Assembly (NCBI GenBank): GCA_947451925.1 | Contig: CANGAW010000025.1 | Coordinates: forward strand, 1 to 41,129 | Source: Burkholderiales bacterium | GTDB lineage: Bacteria; Pseudomonadota; Gammaproteobacteria; Burkholderiales; Burkholderiaceae_D | DNA length: 41,129 bases | Direction: 5' to 3' | In this document: piece by piece, positions 40,672 through 41,129 of the stretch | Layout: every line of letters starts with the position of its first letter | How positions within the stretch are numbered: position 1 is the stretch's first letter | Notes under the pieces: generated by a model | Told to the model about the DNA's origin: nothing | What the model saw: the letters and a program-made list of their open reading frames with translations, nothing else | Database searches by the model: none | Made by a program: the position numbers and the translations under genes

Positions 40672-41129
40672 GCTGCTCCACTGCGAAAGACCAGCTTGCG
40701 CAGATAGTTCAGCTGACGTTGCGGCGGCATTGCGGTACTCAATACATGCATGCCGCTAACGCTGACAGCAGCTTCGCGGGCGGTTTGAGATGCAGGGTGC
40801 GCCAGTATCACCCGCAGCAGGGTCGGGTAGCTGGCGGCCACGGCGGGCATTGACAAGCGATCCGGCAATGTCGTTTCATCATGCACCAGCAGCATGGCAA
40901 TGCTGGGATCAGACAAACAGCTTTCAACCTCATCCCAGAGCGCACAGGACACGACTTCAAAGCCACCGCTGTGCAGAAATTTTTGCATCTGATTTCTGCG
41001 CAGTACATGGGTATCCATTAAAACCAGACGAATAGGCAAATTGGCTTGCAAAGATTTTGCCGGCTGTCCCGCATAGCACCAGTTAGTGCGCAGCAGGTGT
41101 TCGAATTTGGCAGCAGGCACTGGCGGAGA
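40668..41129 (-). CDS. Partial gene: receiver-like protein of the chemosensory cluster, cut by window edge
   Basis: The frame stays open to the right edge (the last codons visible, SPPV, have no stop), so the true start may lie outside; a GTG at 41120 is the first possible start in view. The visible ~153 residues contain a receiver-like fold with IRLVLMDTHVLRRNQMQKFL (from about 30) and an AMLLVHDE segment where a phospho-acceptor would be. The usual DD pair and LSK/PF-K pattern are absent or degenerate. It overlaps the CheR start by four bases. It might be the C-terminal part of a CheA, CheW or CheV-like protein; I cannot decide. Confidence 0.55.
   Translation of the reverse strand, partial: SPPVPAAKFEHLLRTNWCYAGQPAKSLQANLPIRLVLMDTHVLRRNQMQKFLHSGGFEVVSCALWDEVESCLSDPSIAMLLVHDETTLPDRLSMPAVAASYPTLLRVILAHPASQTAREAAVSVSGMHVLSTAMPPQRQLNYLRKLVFRSGAA

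Overview
The window looks like a chromosomal segment of a betaproteobacterium in the Burkholderiales, most likely Oxalobacteraceae (the Undibacterium/Herminiimonas type). This rests on gene content and moderate GC (by eye a little over 50 percent), not on a marker-gene search. I see no rRNA, tRNA, insertion sequence, prophage or CRISPR array. Coding density is high and genes run in short operons on both strands.

Layout. 1-2.5 kb: a DksA/TraR zinc-finger protein, a small hypothetical and a RodZ-like membrane-anchored HTH protein. 2.6-9.1 kb: a branched-chain-amino-acid-type ABC importer (binding protein, two permeases, two ATPases) ending in an acyl-CoA synthetase gene, which suggests import and CoA activation of an organic acid. 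9.1-12.2 kb: a J-domain membrane protein, a host-attachment-family protein, a GAF-EAL phosphodiesterase and a histidine-rich WXXGXW secreted protein. 12.3-17.1 kb: a PQQ locus. It has a NarL-type response regulator and a MoxY-like sensor kinase on the minus strand, then on the plus strand a stand-alone 24-residue pqqA with its own hairpin and terminator, then a TonB-dependent receptor closely resembling E. coli PqqU (YncD), the PQQ uptake receptor. No pqqBCDE genes or PQQ-dependent dehydrogenases are in the window.

17.1-21.8 kb: RmuC, a NERD-nuclease/UvrD-like ATPase and small membrane proteins. 21.9-24.3 kb: an iron-uptake operon (cupredoxin-like protein, FTR1 permease, predicted outer-membrane barrel, monothiol glutaredoxin-like protein) behind a strong Fur-box-like site. 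24.4-27.7 kb: a glycosyltransferase plus amylo-alpha-1,6-glucosidase pair. 27.8 kb: an S4-domain protein, probably leaderless. 28.1-31.3 kb: an unusual three-gene operon (acyl-CoA-dehydrogenase-fold flavoprotein, PhnD-like solute-binding fold without signal peptide, and a fusion of a Cys-less TusA domain to a diiron ferritin-like domain). 31.5-33.4 kb: a DEDDh exonuclease, then a 69-residue small protein behind a near-perfect LexA (SOS) box. 34-37.7 kb: an RNB ribonuclease and an LdtD/MepK peptidoglycan pair. 37.8-41.1 kb: a chemosensory cluster (MCP, CheR-TPR, a receiver-like protein cut by the window edge).

The most promising points are the orphan pqqA beside a PQQ receptor and MoxXY-like regulators, the SOS-box small protein, and the flavoprotein/PhnD/TusA-ferritin operon. 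A family of short palindromic repeats with a shared CCAGTGTCTTT tail recurs in at least four intergenic spacers.
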